6,332 nt of DNA from positions 1-6,332 of the forward strand of contig JAPPFO010000149.1 of the NCBI GenBank assembly GCA_028875175.1. The letters are read 5' to 3'. Both the position numbers and the translations under genes were made by a program. This stretch comes from Chloroflexota bacterium (lineage in GTDB: Bacteria; Chloroflexota; UBA11872). Below are positions 5,146 through 6,332 of this stretch, one piece after another; the stretch's first letter is position 1; every line of letters starts with the position of its first letter. The notes beneath the pieces were generated by a model. That model was given only the letters and a program-made list of their open reading frames with translations, had not been told where the DNA came from and made no database searches.

Positions 5146-5874
5146 CTACGACGTTGAGCGCATGTCATCCACTACGCGCTGAAGTTGCTTAAGGATGGTT
5201 TCAAATGTCTGCTTGATTGGTCCGCGTGCATCAATAACCGCAAAGTTGTGCTGTATCGCAAGTTCATGAAAGTGCGCGCTGATGCGTGCCTGGTAGCTCA
5301 GGAAACTCTCGAAGACGTCCTGTCCCCGCATAACGTCTAGCCCCGATTCCCAGAAATCGAATCCGCCGTTGATCAGTATCCTGGGTAGCAGGTGCTCAAT
5401 GTCTACATCCAGGTAAACGACAGCATCGGGAACCGGCGCAAAGTCGTAGATGTCGGCGGTCCAGGCGGGATCGATCCCGCGCGTGGCGGCACGAGCGATC
5501 ATGGAAAAGATGTAGCGGTCGGCCAGGACCACCATGCCGGCCCGGAGGGACGGAATGATCAGCCGTTCCACGCGGTCATAGAAATCGGTGGCGTAGAACA
5601 GGTTCAGGGTGATTGGGTCCAGATCATGGCCCGACTTCGCGCGCCGAATCCCGGGGCCAGCCAGTTCGGACCGCGTCAGGCCGGTGTCGACGACCCCGAA
5701 TCCATGATCTTCCAGCCACTCTTTCATCAGCCGGACCTGCGTGGAGCGCCCCGAACCGTCCTGGCCTTCAACCACGATCAGGCGGCCGGGCAACGGGCTC
5801 AAGTCGATCCCCGGCGGCGGCTCGCCGTAGAAACGCAACGGTCGGTTGACCGGAGCGCTCACAGCGCCCGCCAC
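5146..5874 (-). CDS. Thymidylate-kinase-like P-loop protein with Arg in Walker A (complete copy)
   Basis: Predicted nucleoside-monophosphate-kinase-fold protein of 242 residues from GTG 5874, or 238 from GTG 5862, whose GTGA overlaps the TGA stop of the upstream gene. The family is usually about 205-215 residues, and roughly 30 extra residues precede the P-loop. Visible: P-loop EGQDGSGRSTQ (36-46), where R43 replaces the catalytic Lys; LADRY (117-121), equivalent to the TMPK DR motif; RGID (132-135); YLDVD (154-158) in place of LDVxPE; a lid-like region with ESGLD (176-180). The dTMP-contacting TREPGG is replaced by TRSELAGPG (67-75) and the AYQG-type element by IARAA (126-130). The fold is clear; dTMP kinase activity is doubtful, and it could be a partner subunit or act on another substrate. 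It is translationally coupled to a paralogue. Confidence 0.78.
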   Translation of the reverse strand: MAGAVSAPVNRPLRFYGEPPPGIDLSPLPGRLIVVEGQDGSGRSTQVRLMKEWLEDHGFGVVDTGLTRSELAGPGIRRAKSGHDLDPITLNLFYATDFYDRVERLIIPSLRAGMVVLADRYIFSMIARAATRGIDPAWTADIYDFAPVPDAVVYLDVDIEHLLPRILINGGFDFWESGLDVMRGQDVFESFLSYQARISAHFHELAIQHNFAVIDARGPIKQTFETILKQLQRVVDDMRSTS

Positions 5875-6332
5875 ATGTCAGCCAGATACCGACCGCTGAG
5901 GCCGGTGGCCGCCAGGGCTTCCTGCAGTCCTGAGTCTTCGGCTTGCATTGCGCCAGCCAGATGCGGCTGCACCAGCGCGCGCATCTTTTCCTGCTGATTC
6001 ACCAGCGTGGCCGTGGCGTCGATGCGCTCCAGGCCGAACTCGTCAACGAGCCGCCCGTATTGGTCGCGAATGATCCCCTGGAATAGTCGGAACGATTCGG
6101 CGGGATCCCCACTCAGACCCAAGTCCAAGCCGGCTTCGTAGTGACTGAGTTCGTCGCGGCCGAGCTCAATCCGACGGATGGCTTCGTCAAGTGGAACATC
6201 GAAATAGAAGGCCAGCGTTGGGTCGGGGGCAAACGAGTAGAGCCGTCGTAACCAGCGGGCGCTGACGCCGCGAGCCGCGTCGCGGGCATAGGCCGTATAG
6301 ACGTAACGATCGGCCAGAACAATGGCGCCGGC
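5859..6332 (-). CDS. Second thymidylate-kinase-like protein, N-terminus cut by window edge
   Basis: The frame is open from 6332 to TGA 5859 (157 residues); no start is claimed, since the apparent TTG start at 6128 is internal to a conserved region. It begins AGAIVLADRY, then ARDAARGVS, LYSFAPDPT, FYFDV, EAGLD and a helical C-terminus ending LADMWRAL. These match the neighbouring complete copy block by block (AGMVVLADRY, ARAATRG, IYDFAPVPD, YLDVD, ESGLD), so the two are tandem paralogues. Like its neighbour it lacks the AYQG-type dTMP element after DRY. The P-loop lies outside the window, so whether this copy keeps the Walker A Lys cannot be told. It is upstream of the complete copy in a minus-strand operon with a 4- or 16-nt overlap, depending on the start used. 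Confidence 0.8.
   Translation of the reverse strand, partial: AGAIVLADRYVYTAYARDAARGVSARWLRRLYSFAPDPTLAFYFDVPLDEAIRRIELGRDELSHYEAGLDLGLSGDPAESFRLFQGIIRDQYGRLVDEFGLERIDATATLVNQQEKMRALVQPHLAGAMQAEDSGLQEALAATGLSGRYLADMWRAL

Noticed and set aside
5392..5997. Plus-strand reading frame of about 200 codons opposite the kinase-like genes.
   Set aside because: It lies opposite two mutually homologous conserved genes and has no domain signature.

Overview
The window is a GC-rich bacterial chromosome segment carrying housekeeping genes, probably the end of a contig or of a metagenome-assembled genome: it opens with a 42-base G homopolymer followed by C/G-only low-complexity sequence. The order ispF-cysS-rlmB resembles the conserved block of Gram-positive and related phyla (Firmicutes, Actinobacteria, Chloroflexota). 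Together with the high GC and the unusual thymidylate-kinase-like pair, this makes me lean towards Chloroflexota or a similar Terrabacteria lineage. That placement is an inference; there is no rRNA or other phylogenetic marker that settles it.

Left block, plus strand (278-4239): a ferredoxin-NADP+ reductase-type flavoprotein, ispF (MEP isoprenoid pathway), cysS (cysteinyl-tRNA synthetase), an RlmB/TrmH-family SpoU rRNA 2'-O-methyltransferase and folB (dihydroneopterin aldolase). Gaps are 11 and 36 nt, followed by overlaps of 94 and 11 nt, so the five genes look like one transcription unit. Its end is marked by a strong GC stem with a GAAA tetraloop that starts on the last base of the folB stop codon. 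The genes mix redox supply, isoprenoid precursors, translation and folate synthesis. The reductase may supply electrons to the iron-sulfur MEP enzymes IspG and IspH, which are not in the window.

Intergenic 4240-4452 is unusually rich in stem-loops, two of which are mutually exclusive, and holds a possible promoter and a pyrimidine tract. It precedes a separately expressed NYN-domain (PIN-like) predicted ribonuclease at 4453-5043, whose stop codon sits in the loop of a perfect 7-bp inverted repeat.

Right block, minus strand (6332-5146): two adjacent paralogous thymidylate-kinase-like genes read towards the NYN gene. The upstream one is cut by the window edge and its stop overlaps the start of the second. 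The complete copy has Arg in place of the invariant Walker A Lys and has lost the TREPGG and AYQG-type dTMP signatures, so it may not be an ordinary dTMP kinase. This pair is the most unusual protein-level observation; the hairpin cluster before the NYN gene is the most unusual non-coding one. I see no tRNA, rRNA, CRISPR array, insertion sequence or phage gene.
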